From Castellaniella ginsengisoli (GTDB lineage Bacteria > Pseudomonadota > Gammaproteobacteria > Burkholderiales > Burkholderiaceae_B), in the NCBI RefSeq assembly GCF_039523235.1, contig NZ_BAAAEX010000006.1: a DNA stretch of 64,000 nt; one strand, given 5' to 3'. This document shows, piece by piece, positions 26,128 through 36,195 of the stretch. The notes below the pieces were generated by a model that saw only the letters and a list, made by a program, of their open reading frames with translations, had not been told where the DNA came from and searched no databases. Every line of letters begins with the position of its first letter. Within the stretch, counting starts at the first letter, position 1. A program made the position numbers and the translations under genes.

Positions 26128-26553
26128 TCAGTGCGAGCTGCGTTTCTGACTGAACTTGCGTGCCGCGGCGGCCTGGGCCGCCAGCATGGCGAGTTCGGCC
26201 TCGACGACAGCGATGTCGGACTTTTCCTTGGTGTTGCGCAAGGCTTCCTCGGCACGCTCCCGCGCGGCGACGGCCTTGGCTTCATCCAGGTCTGCGGCGC
26301 GGATGGCGGTGTCGGAGAGCACCGTGACGGCATGCGGCTGGACTTCCAGGATGCCGCCGGCCACGAAGATGTGCTCTTCGGTGCCGTCGTCACGCCGGAT
26401 TTTCAGCGTGCCGGGCCGCACGCGCGAGATCAGCGGGGTGTGCCCCGGCAGGATGCCGAGATCGCCCGATTCGCCCGGCAGGGCGATGAAGGCCGCCTCG
26501 CCGGAAAAGATCGAGGCCTCCGCGCTGACCACTTCGATGTGAAGAGTCGCCAT
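26128..26553 (-). CDS. atpC: ATP synthase F1 epsilon subunit
   Basis: This 141-residue subunit is the regulatory part of the central stalk and the last gene of the atp operon. The start MATLHIEVVSAEASIFSGEA follows AAGGA with 6-base spacing; a TTG two codons upstream is unlikely. The N-terminal beta-sandwich (GDLGILPGHTPLISRVRPG) and two C-terminal helices are visible. The gene begins 9 bp after the atpD stop. Confidence 0.97.
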   Translation of the reverse strand: MATLHIEVVSAEASIFSGEAAFIALPGESGDLGILPGHTPLISRVRPGTLKIRRDDGTEEHIFVAGGILEVQPHAVTVLSDTAIRAADLDEAKAVAARERAEEALRNTKEKSDIAVVEAELAMLAAQAAAARKFSQKRSSH

Positions 26554-26562
26554 GTGCAATCC

Positions 26563-27984
<1,422 letters not shown>

Positions 27985-28028
27985 GTTTAGTCCTATAAGT
28001 ATCTCTGGGTTGCCGGTGCTTGCGTCGA

Positions 28029-28928
28029 TCAGACCGCGGCGGCGCCGCCCACGATTTCCGAAATTTCCTTGGTGATGGCCGCCTGGCGGGTCTTGTTATA
28101 GACCAACTGGAGGTCGCCGATGACTTTCTTGGCGTTGTCGGACGCGGCCTTCATCGCGACCATCCGGGCGGACTGCTCGCTGGCCATGTTTTCCGCCACG
28201 GCCTGATAGATCAGGCCTTCGACGTAGCGCAACAACAGCTCGTCGATCACGGTCTGGGAGTCCGGCTCGTAGAGGTAATCCCACCCGTACTGGCTTTCCA
28301 GGGCTTCCTCGCCCTGCGCGTCGGTCTGGAAGGGGTCTTCCAGGCCTGAAGGCAGCGGCAGCAGGCGGATGAAGCTGGGATCCTGCTTCATGGTGTTCAC
28401 GAAGCGGCTGGTCGCCAGATAGACCGCATCCACCTTGCCCTCGACGAAATCGTCGAGCTGGACCTTGATGGCGCCGATGAGGCGTTCCAGGTTGGGCGCA
28501 TCGCCCAACTGGACTTCCGAAGACACCACATTGACGCCGACGCGGTTCAGCAGGCCCAGGCCCTTGGAGCCCAGCGCCGTCGCCTGGACGCGCACGCCTT
28601 GCTGCTCGAATTCCTTGATCCGCGCCAGTACCAGGCGCGAGATGTTGGTATTCAGGCCGCCGCACAGACCCTTGTCGGTGGTGACCAGCACGACGCCCAC
28701 GGACGACAGCTTCTGGCGCTCCACCATGTAGGGATGGGTGTAATCCGGGTTCGCCTGCATCAGGTGGGCCGCGATGGCGCGCACCTTGGTGGCGTAGGGA
28801 CGGCCCGTCCGCATCCGTTCCTGCGCCTTGCGCATCTTGGACGCGGCGACCATTTCCATCGCCTTGGTGATCTTGCGCGTGTTTTGCACGCTCTTGATCT
28901 TGGTTCGAATTTCCTTGATTCCGGCCAT
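28029..28928 (-). CDS. atpG: ATP synthase F1 gamma subunit
   Basis: This 299-residue rotor shaft of F1 has the usual N-terminal helix MAGIKEIRTKIKSVQNTRKI and the C-terminal helix with KKVIGDLQLVYNKTRQAAIT. The region LVTTDKGLCGGLN is the conserved core. It is 54 bp from atpA in the operon. Confidence 0.99.
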   Translation of the reverse strand: MAGIKEIRTKIKSVQNTRKITKAMEMVAASKMRKAQERMRTGRPYATKVRAIAAHLMQANPDYTHPYMVERQKLSSVGVVLVTTDKGLCGGLNTNISRLVLARIKEFEQQGVRVQATALGSKGLGLLNRVGVNVVSSEVQLGDAPNLERLIGAIKVQLDDFVEGKVDAVYLATSRFVNTMKQDPSFIRLLPLPSGLEDPFQTDAQGEEALESQYGWDYLYEPDSQTVIDELLLRYVEGLIYQAVAENMASEQSARMVAMKAASDNAKKVIGDLQLVYNKTRQAAITKEISEIVGGAAAV

Positions 28929-28982
28929 TCCACTATCCTGTCAGGGCTGACCGGGACGCGCGCCGCGCGCCCCGGGCGCTAC

Positions 28983-30524
28983 TTAAAACGTGCCGTGCTT
29001 CTTGAATTCCTGGATGGCGGCGCCCAGAGCGGCGTCGTCTTCCTTGGAAAGTTCCTTCACGTCTTCGATGCGCTGGATCAGGGCTTCGTGCTTGGCCTTG
29101 AGGTAATCCTTCAAGGCCTTTTCGAAGGACAGCACCTGGCCGACTTCGAGGTCGTCCAGATGGCCGTTGTTCACGGCATACAGGGCCACGGCCAGTTCCC
29201 AGACCTGCTGCGGCTGGTACTGCGGCTGCTTGAGCAGCTCGACCACGCGCTTGCCGCGCTCGAGCTGGCGGCGGGTGGCGTCGTCCAGGTCAGAGGCAAA
29301 CTGCGCAAACGCGGCCAGTTCGCGGTACTGGGCCAAGTCGGTCCGGATGCCGCCCGACAATTTCTTGACGACCTTGGTCTGGGCCGAACCCCCCACGCGC
29401 GACACCGAGATACCGGCGTTGATGGCGGGGCGGATACCGGCGTTGAACAGGTCGGTTTCCAGGAAGATCTGGCCGTCGGTGATGGAAATCACGTTGGTCG
29501 GGACGAAGGCGGACACGTCGCCGGCCTGGGTTTCGATGATCGGCAGCGCAGTGAGCGAACCGGTCTGGCCTTTGACGGCGCCCTTGGTGAATTTTTCCAC
29601 GTATTCGGGATTCACGCGGGCGGCGCGCTCGAGCAGGCGGGAGTGCAGATAGAACACGTCGCCGGGGTAGGCTTCGCGCCCGGGCGGGCGGCGCAGCAGC
29701 AGGGAAACCTGGCGATACGCCCAGGCCTGCTTGGTCAGGTCGTCGTACACGATCAGGGCGTCTTCGCCGCGATCACGGAAGTACTCGCCCATGGTGCAGC
29801 CCGAGTAGGCGGCCAGGTATTGCATGGCGGCGGAATCGGACGCGGCGGCGGCCACGACGATGGTGTATTCCAGCGCGCCGTGTTCTTCGAGCTTGCGCAC
29901 CACGTTGTTGATGGTGGAAGCCTTCTGGCCGATGGCGACGTACACGCAAGTGACGTTCTTGCCCTTCTGGTTGATGATGGTGTCGACTGCCACCGCGGTC
30001 TTGCCGGTCTGGCGGTCGCCAATGATCAGCTCGCGCTGGCCGCGACCGATAGGCACCATGGAATCGATGGCCTTCTGGCCGGTCTGCAGCGGCTGCGACA
30101 CGGACTGGCGGGCGATCACGCCCGGCGCGACCTTTTCGATCACGTCGGTTTCCTTGGCGTTGATCGGGCCCTTGCCGTCGATCGGGTTGCCCAGCGCATC
30201 GACCACGCGGCCGCGCAGCTCGGGGCCGACCGGCACGGCCAGAATGCGGCCGGTGGTCTTGACGGCGTCGCCTTCGGAGATGCCGACGTAGTCGCCCAGC
30301 ACCACGGCGCCCACGGAATCACGTTCCAGGTTCAGGGCCAGACCGAACTTGTTGTTGGGGAATTCGAGCATTTCGCCCTGCATCACGTCGGACAGGCCGT
30401 GGATGCGGGTGATGCCGTCGGTGACGGACACGACCGTGCCCTGCGTGCGGACATCGGTGGATGCGCCCAGGCCTTCAATGCGGCTCTTCAGCAGTTCGCT
30501 GATCTCGGACGGGTTAAGTTGCAT
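28983..30524 (-). CDS. atpA: ATP synthase F1 alpha subunit
   Basis: This 513-residue non-catalytic nucleotide-binding subunit begins MQLNPSEISELLKSRIEGL. The P-loop GDRQTGKTAVAVDTIINQK and the region SLLLRRPPGREAYPGDVFYL are typical. It lies between atpH and atpG. Very long frames on the opposite strand across this gene are shadows. Confidence 0.99.
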   Translation of the reverse strand: MQLNPSEISELLKSRIEGLGASTDVRTQGTVVSVTDGITRIHGLSDVMQGEMLEFPNNKFGLALNLERDSVGAVVLGDYVGISEGDAVKTTGRILAVPVGPELRGRVVDALGNPIDGKGPINAKETDVIEKVAPGVIARQSVSQPLQTGQKAIDSMVPIGRGQRELIIGDRQTGKTAVAVDTIINQKGKNVTCVYVAIGQKASTINNVVRKLEEHGALEYTIVVAAAASDSAAMQYLAAYSGCTMGEYFRDRGEDALIVYDDLTKQAWAYRQVSLLLRRPPGREAYPGDVFYLHSRLLERAARVNPEYVEKFTKGAVKGQTGSLTALPIIETQAGDVSAFVPTNVISITDGQIFLETDLFNAGIRPAINAGISVSRVGGSAQTKVVKKLSGGIRTDLAQYRELAAFAQFASDLDDATRRQLERGKRVVELLKQPQYQPQQVWELAVALYAVNNGHLDDLEVGQVLSFEKALKDYLKAKHEALIQRIEDVKELSKEDDAALGAAIQEFKKHGTF

Positions 30525-30560
30525 GGTAAGACTCCTGGAATCTTGTTGGTTGGCCCGCCA

Positions 30561-31100
30561 TCACGCGGCCAGCGTATCGCGCAAGCCGGCCAGCCGGGCC
30601 TGCACGGAAGTGTCGAGCACATGATCGCCGACGGCGACGCGCACCCCGCCGATCAGTTCCGGGTCGACCGTCACCTGGGATTTGAGCTTGAGGCCGAACT
30701 TGCGCTCCAGCCCCTGCAGCAGGCCGGCCACCTGGGCGTCGCTGAGCGGATAGGCGCTGGTGATGTTCGCCAGGGCGGTGCCTTCGAGCCGGTTGCGCAG
30801 CAGTTCGAATTGCTCGGCCACCTGAGGCAAGGCCTGGACGCGGCCATTCTCGACCACGAGGGCCACGAGATTGGCGGCCTGCTCGGGAAGTTCCTGGGAC
30901 ACCAGACCGGTCAGCAGATCGGTGCGCTGGGCATCGGACAGGCGCGGATCGGCCATGGCCTCGAGCACGTCGGGCATGCCGGACACCTGGGCCAGCAGCG
31001 ACATCACGCCGGACCAGTATTCGAGCCCGCGCGCGTCGTTGCGCACGGACTCGAACAAGGCCTCGGCATAGGGCCGCGCGATAGTAGACAGTTCAGCCAT
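30561..31100 (-). CDS. atpH: ATP synthase F1 delta subunit
   Basis: This 179-residue peripheral-stalk subunit connects F1 to the b dimer. The start MAELSTIARPYAEALFE is conserved; the frame upstream to 31235 overlaps atpF in another frame and is not coding. The C-terminal segment DPELIGGVRVAVGDHVLDTS is a strong family signature. It starts 13 bp after the atpF stop. Confidence 0.98.
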   Translation of the reverse strand: MAELSTIARPYAEALFESVRNDARGLEYWSGVMSLLAQVSGMPDVLEAMADPRLSDAQRTDLLTGLVSQELPEQAANLVALVVENGRVQALPQVAEQFELLRNRLEGTALANITSAYPLSDAQVAGLLQGLERKFGLKLKSQVTVDPELIGGVRVAVGDHVLDTSVQARLAGLRDTLAA

Positions 31101-31113
31101 GACTCGCCCTGGT

Positions 31114-31584
31114 TCAGAGTTGCGCCTGGAGCTGGTCGAGCAGCTCGGCATGCGCCTTGGCATCGACCTCGCGACGCAGGATTTGTTCAGCACCCTTGAC
31201 GGCCAGCACGGCCACTTCGGTACGCAGCGTTTCACGTGCGCGCTGGACTTCCTGGGCGGCGTCCTGACGGGCCTGGGCGACGATCCGGGCCTTTTCGGCT
31301 TCGGCTTCGCGGCGGGCTTCGTCGATCAGCGCGGCGGCCTGCTTTTCGGCTTCGGCCAGACGTGCATGGTTTTCCGTTTTGGAGGCAGCTTCCATCAGAC
31401 TGACGCGAGCCTGGGCCTGGGCCAGGTCGGCCTTGCCCTTCTCGGCGGCGGCCAGACCGTCGGCGATTTTCTGGCGACGATCATCCATTGCCTTCGTCAG
31501 GGGCGGCCAGATGAATTTCATCGTAAACCAACCCAGAACGAAAAACACGATCATCTGGAAAAAGAGAGTCGCGTTTAAATTCAC
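31114..31584 (-). CDS. atpF: ATP synthase F0 b subunit
   Basis: This 156-residue stator subunit begins MNLNATLFFQMIVFFVLGW, the single membrane anchor, followed by a long charged, Ala-rich helix that forms the coiled-coil stalk. Length and layout match E. coli AtpF. It lies between atpE and atpH. Confidence 0.98.
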   Translation of the reverse strand: MNLNATLFFQMIVFFVLGWFTMKFIWPPLTKAMDDRRQKIADGLAAAEKGKADLAQAQARVSLMEAASKTENHARLAEAEKQAAALIDEARREAEAEKARIVAQARQDAAQEVQRARETLRTEVAVLAVKGAEQILRREVDAKAHAELLDQLQAQL

Positions 31585-31712
31585 GGTCGTTTTCCTAATT
31601 TACCCGTTCGTGCCTTGCGGCGATTCCGCAAGGCACCTAAACCGGCCGTCCACGGCTTGAAGGCCGCCGACGAACCCCTGGCCTGCGACACGCGCGCAGG
31701 CCTGCGCCGTCA

Positions 31713-31955
31713 TCAGCCCACGAAGGGGTTGGCGAATGCGAACAGCATGGCCAGACCCACACCGATCAGGAAGGCCGCGTCGATCAGGCCGACCAGCAGG
31801 AACATCTTGGTCTGCAGGGTGTTCATCAGTTCGGGCTGGCGCGCGGAGGCTTCCAGGTACTTGCCGCCCATCATGCCGATGCCGATGCAAGCGCCGATGG
31901 CGCCCAGACCGATGATCAGACCGCAAGCGAGAGCAACGAATGCAACGTTGGTCAT
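31713..31955 (-). CDS. atpE: ATP synthase F0 c subunit
   Basis: This 80-residue proteolipid forms the rotor ring. Helix 1 carries IIGLGAIGACIGIGMMGG, the polar loop ARQPEL, and helix 2 LVGLIDAAFLIGVG, whose Asp is the ion-binding carboxylate. The site has no extra polar residues typical of sodium-binding rings, so proton use is likely. Confidence 0.98.
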   Translation of the reverse strand: MTNVAFVALACGLIIGLGAIGACIGIGMMGGKYLEASARQPELMNTLQTKMFLLVGLIDAAFLIGVGLAMLFAFANPFVG

Positions 31956-32055
31956 AACAACTCCTTGGTAAGTAAACGTTGTTTAGTCAAAAAATCAAAA
32001 ACCAGAGATCAGGGCAAGCCCCGCGAGCCCGCCCGGGAAGCCCCCGGGCGAATTT

Positions 32056-32934
32056 TTAGTGGCCTTCGTGCGCCTGCCCGATATACACCAGGGTCAGCAT
32101 CATGAAGATGAACGCCTGCAGCAGCACGATCAGGATGTGGAAGATCGCCCATGCCGAACCGGCGAGCACGTGTCCGAACGCAAGACTGATGCTGGAAGCA
32201 TTCGCCCCCGTCCAGGCACCACCCAGCAAGGCGATCAGCATGAACAGCAGCTCGCCCGCATACATATTGCCGAACAGCCGCATGCCCAGCGACACGCACT
32301 TGGCCGCATATTCGATGAGGTTCAGCAGGAAATTGAAGGGCGCCAGGACCAGCGCGGCGACGCCGTGCGCATGGAACGGCGCGGTGAAGAGTTCCTTGAC
32401 GAAACCGCCCGGGTTCTTGATCTTGATGCCGTAGTACAGCATCAGCACCAGCACGCCCAGGGACATGCCGATGGGGATGTTCAGGTCGGCGGTCGGCAGG
32501 ATGCGGTGGTAGTACAGCGGATCGGAGTGCTCCGCGCCCAGGCCGGTGAGGCGGAAGATCCAGGCGGCCAGATCGACGGGGATCAGGTCGAGCGCGTTCA
32601 TCAGCGTGATCCAGAGGAACACGGTGAGCGCCAGCGGCGCGGCAAATTTGCGCGTGTTTTCGTTGGGGATGATGCCCTTGGCCTCTTCATGGACCATGCC
32701 CACGAGCATTTCGATGGACATCTGGAAGCGGCCCGGCACATCGGTCGTGGCCTGGCGGGCGGCGCGCCAGAGGAAGAAGATGACGATGGCGCCCATCAGG
32801 ACCGACCAGAACAGCGAGTCGTAGTTGACGACGTCGAAGTTGGCGATGATGTCCTGCTTGTGCCCGAGATTGTTCAGGTGAACCAGATGGTGCTGGATGT
32901 ATTCGGACTGAGGCGTGCTTACAGCGTCGGTCAT
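32056..32934 (-). CDS. atpB: ATP synthase F0 a subunit
   Basis: This 292-residue membrane subunit forms the proton half-channels. The conserved Arg lies in the segment SLGMRLFGNMYAGELLF, and the last helix ends LVYIGQAHEGH. It lies between atpI and atpE. Confidence 0.98.
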   Translation of the reverse strand: MTDAVSTPQSEYIQHHLVHLNNLGHKQDIIANFDVVNYDSLFWSVLMGAIVIFFLWRAARQATTDVPGRFQMSIEMLVGMVHEEAKGIIPNENTRKFAAPLALTVFLWITLMNALDLIPVDLAAWIFRLTGLGAEHSDPLYYHRILPTADLNIPIGMSLGVLVLMLYYGIKIKNPGGFVKELFTAPFHAHGVAALVLAPFNFLLNLIEYAAKCVSLGMRLFGNMYAGELLFMLIALLGGAWTGANASSISLAFGHVLAGSAWAIFHILIVLLQAFIFMMLTLVYIGQAHEGH

Positions 32935-32958
32935 CGGAAACCCTTTTTCGTATTCAAA

Positions 32959-33423
32959 TCATGGCAGGCGGCGCAAGGCCAGCAATACCACGTACCCCTT
33001 CATGACGCCCAGCAGACCCAGCAGAAAGGCCAGCCAGCTCAGCCAACCGCCCCACTGCCACGCCACCAGGACCACCACCCCCGCCACCACCAGCAGCTTG
33101 AGGAACTCGCCCCAGAAAAAGGCGAGCGATCCCGGGCGCTTCGGCCCGAAGTACCCCAGCAGCAGCCGCAAGGCGAACAGCGCATTGGGTACAAAATAGG
33201 CCGCCGCCCCGATCAGGGCGGAGACCCCAGCGTCCTTCCCGGCAATTCCCCAGGCGCCCAGCACCACCAGCATCCCCGTGAATGCCTGCGCTGCCAGCGC
33301 CCGAAACAGGCCGACCCGTGAACGTCGGGCGATCAGTGCGCGTTCCTGGTCGGAGAGCACCAGCGCGCCGACGGAATCGTCATCCAATCCACAGCGCAGA
33401 TCCGATGCGGACCGATCACCCAT
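32959..33423 (-). CDS. atpI: ATP synthase accessory protein AtpI
   Basis: This 154-residue protein has four hydrophobic segments (beginning at about residues 40, 66, 104 and 127) after a polar N terminus. Its first position in the atp operon and the ALIGAAAYFVPNALFALR segment identify it as AtpI, which helps c-ring assembly in some bacteria. The 25-bp gap to atpB supports co-transcription. Confidence 0.88.
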   Translation of the reverse strand: MGDRSASDLRCGLDDDSVGALVLSDQERALIARRSRVGLFRALAAQAFTGMLVVLGAWGIAGKDAGVSALIGAAAYFVPNALFALRLLLGYFGPKRPGSLAFFWGEFLKLLVVAGVVVLVAWQWGGWLSWLAFLLGLLGVMKGYVVLLALRRLP

Positions 33424-33732
33424 AAAAGCCCGTTCACAGCCCCGCGCCGATGGCGCAAGGCGATACAGTCAAACCGTTGAATTATAGCCTTCTTTAAGCT
33501 GGCGTTCAGCGCACCCGCCCAAAAGGCGCACCATTTTAGCGTAGTTTGCGCTCCCGTGCCCACCGCCGCGCATGAGCAAAGGACTACGGCTTTTGGCGGA
33601 AGGGGGATGCCCTGCCGCCAAAAAGCCTAACCCTTCCGTCCTATAGGACTGGCGCAAACGGACTCTTAACATTTCCCCACAGATCACAGTTCGATACGTT
33701 CAGAAAAAAACGTGTTCATCGGGGAGATCGCT
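33424..33732. other. Divergent intergenic region between atp and csg operons
   Basis: This 309-bp gap holds the atp promoter on the minus strand, a long imperfect hairpin at 33588-33627 (arms GGCTTTTGGCGG and CCGCCAAAAAGCC) and a perfect 12-bp palindrome GTCCTATAGGAC at 33638-33649. It must also contain the csg promoter; TTAACA near 33665 is a weak -35 candidate, with no convincing -10. No gene is seen here. The ribosome-binding site of csgE is GGGGAG at 33721-33726. Confidence 0.6.
33481..33509 (-). promoter_or_regulatory. Probable atp operon promoter
   Basis: On the minus strand a perfect TATAAT lies at 33481-33486 with CTGAAC at 33504-33509 and a 17-base spacer. Transcription would start about 50 bases before atpI. 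The -35 match is moderate. Confidence 0.55.
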
Positions 33733-34191
33733 GTGCCGTTCCATGAGTTCCGCTTCGCGCTGGCAACGATGTCGCTGGCGGCCTCCCTGGCCGCGGCGCT
33801 GCCGGCTGCGGCGCAGGAACCCGGCCCGTCCAAGCTCAACCTCGACGAAGGGCGGATCAACAGCGACCCGCTGAAGGGCCTGATCATCAGCCGCACCATG
33901 ACCGTCATGGGATGGGACTTCTACAGCAATTTCACCCAAGTGTGGCAAGCGCTGTACCCGGACTCTCAGGCCACGATGACCGTCATTGAGCGACCCACGG
34001 CGCAATTCGGCAGCGAGATCTGGATCACCTACCTGAACCAAACCGTTTTCCACACTTTCCTGTCGCCGGCCCGCTCGCGGGCGAAAGACCAGAGCAGGGA
34101 AGTCGTCCAGGCAGTCCGGGAAAACATCGACATCATCAACGCCCAAAGGCAGTTCATCCAGAGCGCCGACCTCGGGCCAGAGGAGATGTAA
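33733..34191 (+). CDS. csgE: Curli assembly protein CsgE
   Basis: This periplasmic accessory factor caps the CsgG secretion channel and delivers CsgA to it. The GTG at 33733 has GGGGAG 6 bases upstream and gives 152 residues with a Sec signal peptide ending at AAAQ. A GTG at 33712 is possible but has no ribosome-binding site. The mature part contains GLIISRTMTVMGWDFYSNF and FGSEIWITYLNQTVFHTFL, which match CsgE. It is the first gene of the csgEFGBAH series and its stop directly abuts the csgF start. Confidence 0.92.
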   Translation: MPFHEFRFALATMSLAASLAAALPAAAQEPGPSKLNLDEGRINSDPLKGLIISRTMTVMGWDFYSNFTQVWQALYPDSQATMTVIERPTAQFGSEIWITYLNQTVFHTFLSPARSRAKDQSREVVQAVRENIDIINAQRQFIQSADLGPEEM

Positions 34192-34560
34192 ATGAATCAA
34201 TCCAAACGCAACGCCCGCCCCAGGCCCGGCAGGCCCATCGCGATCTTTCTGGGCGCCCTGCTCGCGCTGCCATGGGTCTCGCTGCCCGCATCGGCGGAGC
34301 AACTGGTCTACACCCCGGTCAACCCCAGCTTCGGCGGCAACCCGCTCAACGGCCCCACGCTGCTGCAAAGCGCACAGGCGCAGAAACGTTTTCCCTACCC
34401 CATGGACGATCTCGGCCTGGACAACATCGGGCAGATTCTGCAAACCGACCAGGGCTTCCTGATCCAGAAGGGCGACAAGCTCTACTGGGTCGACCTGAAC
34501 GGCAACGCGCACCCCATCGATCTCGACAGTGCCAGCAGCAGCGACGCCCCCATCAACTGA
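34192..34560 (+). CDS. csgF: Curli assembly protein CsgF
   Basis: This 122-residue secreted factor couples CsgG to nucleation of fibres by CsgB. After a signal peptide ending at ASAE, the mature start QLVYTPVNPSFGGNPLNGP is the highly conserved segment that inserts into the CsgG pore. It begins on the base after the csgE stop and lies 22 bp before csgG. Confidence 0.95.
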   Translation: MNQSKRNARPRPGRPIAIFLGALLALPWVSLPASAEQLVYTPVNPSFGGNPLNGPTLLQSAQAQKRFPYPMDDLGLDNIGQILQTDQGFLIQKGDKLYWVDLNGNAHPIDLDSASSSDAPIN

Positions 34561-34582
34561 ACCGGAACAAGAAAGGCCCGCC

Positions 34583-35515
34583 ATGGATACCCAGAAGATA
34601 CCCGGAGTCCGCGCATTCACGCCGGTACGCGGTTCATGGATCGCTCCGTTACTGGCGCTGACTCTGTCCGCATGCGCCCTCCAGAAGCCCGTCAACGTCT
34701 CCAATGAAGCACAGTTGACACCGCCGACGCCGTCGGCCACCGCATTGCTGCAGTTGCCTCCACCGCAAAACAAAATTGTGGCCGCCGTCTACGGTTTCCG
34801 GGATGAAACCGGTCAATACAAACCTTCACCCAACAGCGCATTCTCCACGGCAGTGACCCAGGGTGCCGCGTCGATGCTGATGAAGGCCCTGAGGGATTCC
34901 GGCTGGTACATCCCCGTCGAGCGCGAAGGCCTGCAATCCCTGCTGACCGAACGCCGGGTGCTGCGCGCCGTGGCGGAGGGCACGCAAAACGGCAACAACG
35001 GGGTTCCGAACCTGCTGCCCGCCTCCATCATCCTGGAGGGCGGCGTGATCGCCTATGAAACCAACACGAGAACCGGCGGCCTGGGGGCAAAGTTTCTGGG
35101 GATCGGCCTGAGCACGCAGTACAGCGTCGACCAGGTCACGATCAATCTGCGGGCCGTGGACGTCTCGTCCGGCGCAGTCCTGGACAGCGTCTCGACCACC
35201 AAGACGATCTTCTCGCACGAGATCCATCCGAGCTACTTCCGTTTCGTCAATTACTACGACCTCCTGGAAATCGAAGGAGGCTACACCCACAACGAACCCG
35301 CCCAACTGGCCGTGAAAGAAGCCATCGATGCCGCCGTCATGCACCTGACGGTCAACGGCATCAAGAACAACCTGTGGCAACTGAAAAATCCGGAGGACTG
35401 GAACAGCGCGCTGATCCAGCGCTACCTGACCGCCGACAGAAACGAGGTCGTGACAGTGACGCCGCGCCAGGCGGCCGACATGGACGCCACCGCCACGCCG
35501 GCCCAGACCCAATAA
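34583..35515 (+). CDS. csgG: Curli secretion channel CsgG
   Basis: This outer-membrane lipoprotein forms the nonameric curli export pore. The start at 34583 gives a lipoprotein signal with lipobox LSAC; the upstream in-frame ATG-like codons overlap csgF. The product is 310 residues. Family segments include VAAVYGFRDETGQYKPS, VEREGLQSLLTERRVLRA, LEGGVIAYETNTRTGGLGA and YFRFVNYYDLLEIEGGYTHNEP. The C-terminal tail is polar and longer than in E. coli. Confidence 0.97.
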   Translation: MDTQKIPGVRAFTPVRGSWIAPLLALTLSACALQKPVNVSNEAQLTPPTPSATALLQLPPPQNKIVAAVYGFRDETGQYKPSPNSAFSTAVTQGAASMLMKALRDSGWYIPVEREGLQSLLTERRVLRAVAEGTQNGNNGVPNLLPASIILEGGVIAYETNTRTGGLGAKFLGIGLSTQYSVDQVTINLRAVDVSSGAVLDSVSTTKTIFSHEIHPSYFRFVNYYDLLEIEGGYTHNEPAQLAVKEAIDAAVMHLTVNGIKNNLWQLKNPEDWNSALIQRYLTADRNEVVTVTPRQAADMDATATPAQTQ

Positions 35516-35551
35516 CCGCCTTGAATGCGGCTTCGCCCGCAGGAGTGCGCC

Positions 35552-36106
35552 ATGATGAACGCTACTTTCCTTTTCCGAACCCGCCCGCCTGTCGGCCGCG
35601 CCTGCCTGCGCCTGGGCCTTACCGCCCTGCTGGGCGCCATCCCCCTGGCCGGCCACGGCGCCAGTCCCGATCTTTCCATGCCCGGCGAACTGCCGCCCCA
35701 GGAGCTGACCCATCTCGGCGTCCAGGCGCACATCGCCCAGCGCGGCGCGATGAACACCGGCGAGATCACCCAAAAAGGCGCCGATTCCGCAGCATCCATC
35801 CTCCAGGACGGCCTCCACAATCGGGCGGACACCTCGCAATCGGGCGTGGGCAACACCGCCGTGATCCAGCAGGCCGGGGTCAACAACGAGGCCCAGATCA
35901 TCCAGGCCGGCATGGGGATCTGGGGCGAAATCCATCAAACCGGCCTCTCCAATCGCGGCCGGCTGGAGCAGTACGCGAGCAACAGCTACGCGAACCTGAA
36001 CCAGATCGGCAGCTTCAACCAGTTGTCGGTGACGCTCACCACACCGGGCCCACTGGCCCCCATCACCCAGATCGGCAGTGGATTGAAACTTTCCGTCTAT
36101 CGCTGA
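35552..36106 (+). CDS. csgB: Minor curlin / nucleator, CsgB-like
   Basis: This 184-residue secreted protein has about five curlin-type repeats after a signal region, with Gln and Asn at the amyloid-ladder positions (for example QDGLHNRADTSQSGVGNTA and QQAGVNNEAQIIQAG). The ATG at 35552 follows AGGAG with good spacing. The position just before csgA and fewer, less regular repeats fit the nucleator CsgB. The C-terminal 20 residues do not follow the repeat pattern. CsgB rather than a second CsgA is inferred from order. Confidence 0.8.
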   Translation: MMNATFLFRTRPPVGRACLRLGLTALLGAIPLAGHGASPDLSMPGELPPQELTHLGVQAHIAQRGAMNTGEITQKGADSAASILQDGLHNRADTSQSGVGNTAVIQQAGVNNEAQIIQAGMGIWGEIHQTGLSNRGRLEQYASNSYANLNQIGSFNQLSVTLTTPGPLAPITQIGSGLKLSVYR

Positions 36107-36195
36107 CGCCCCCCTTCCTTTCAACGACGCCCGGTTCCAAGACCGCCGGACAGCGTTTTTTCCTCATTGGTCTTGTCGATTCAAGGAGCTTCAAC

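Noticed and set aside
28599..31199. 866-codon plus-strand frame across atpA and atpH
   Set aside because: It is antisense to four certain ATP synthase genes and shows no domain features.
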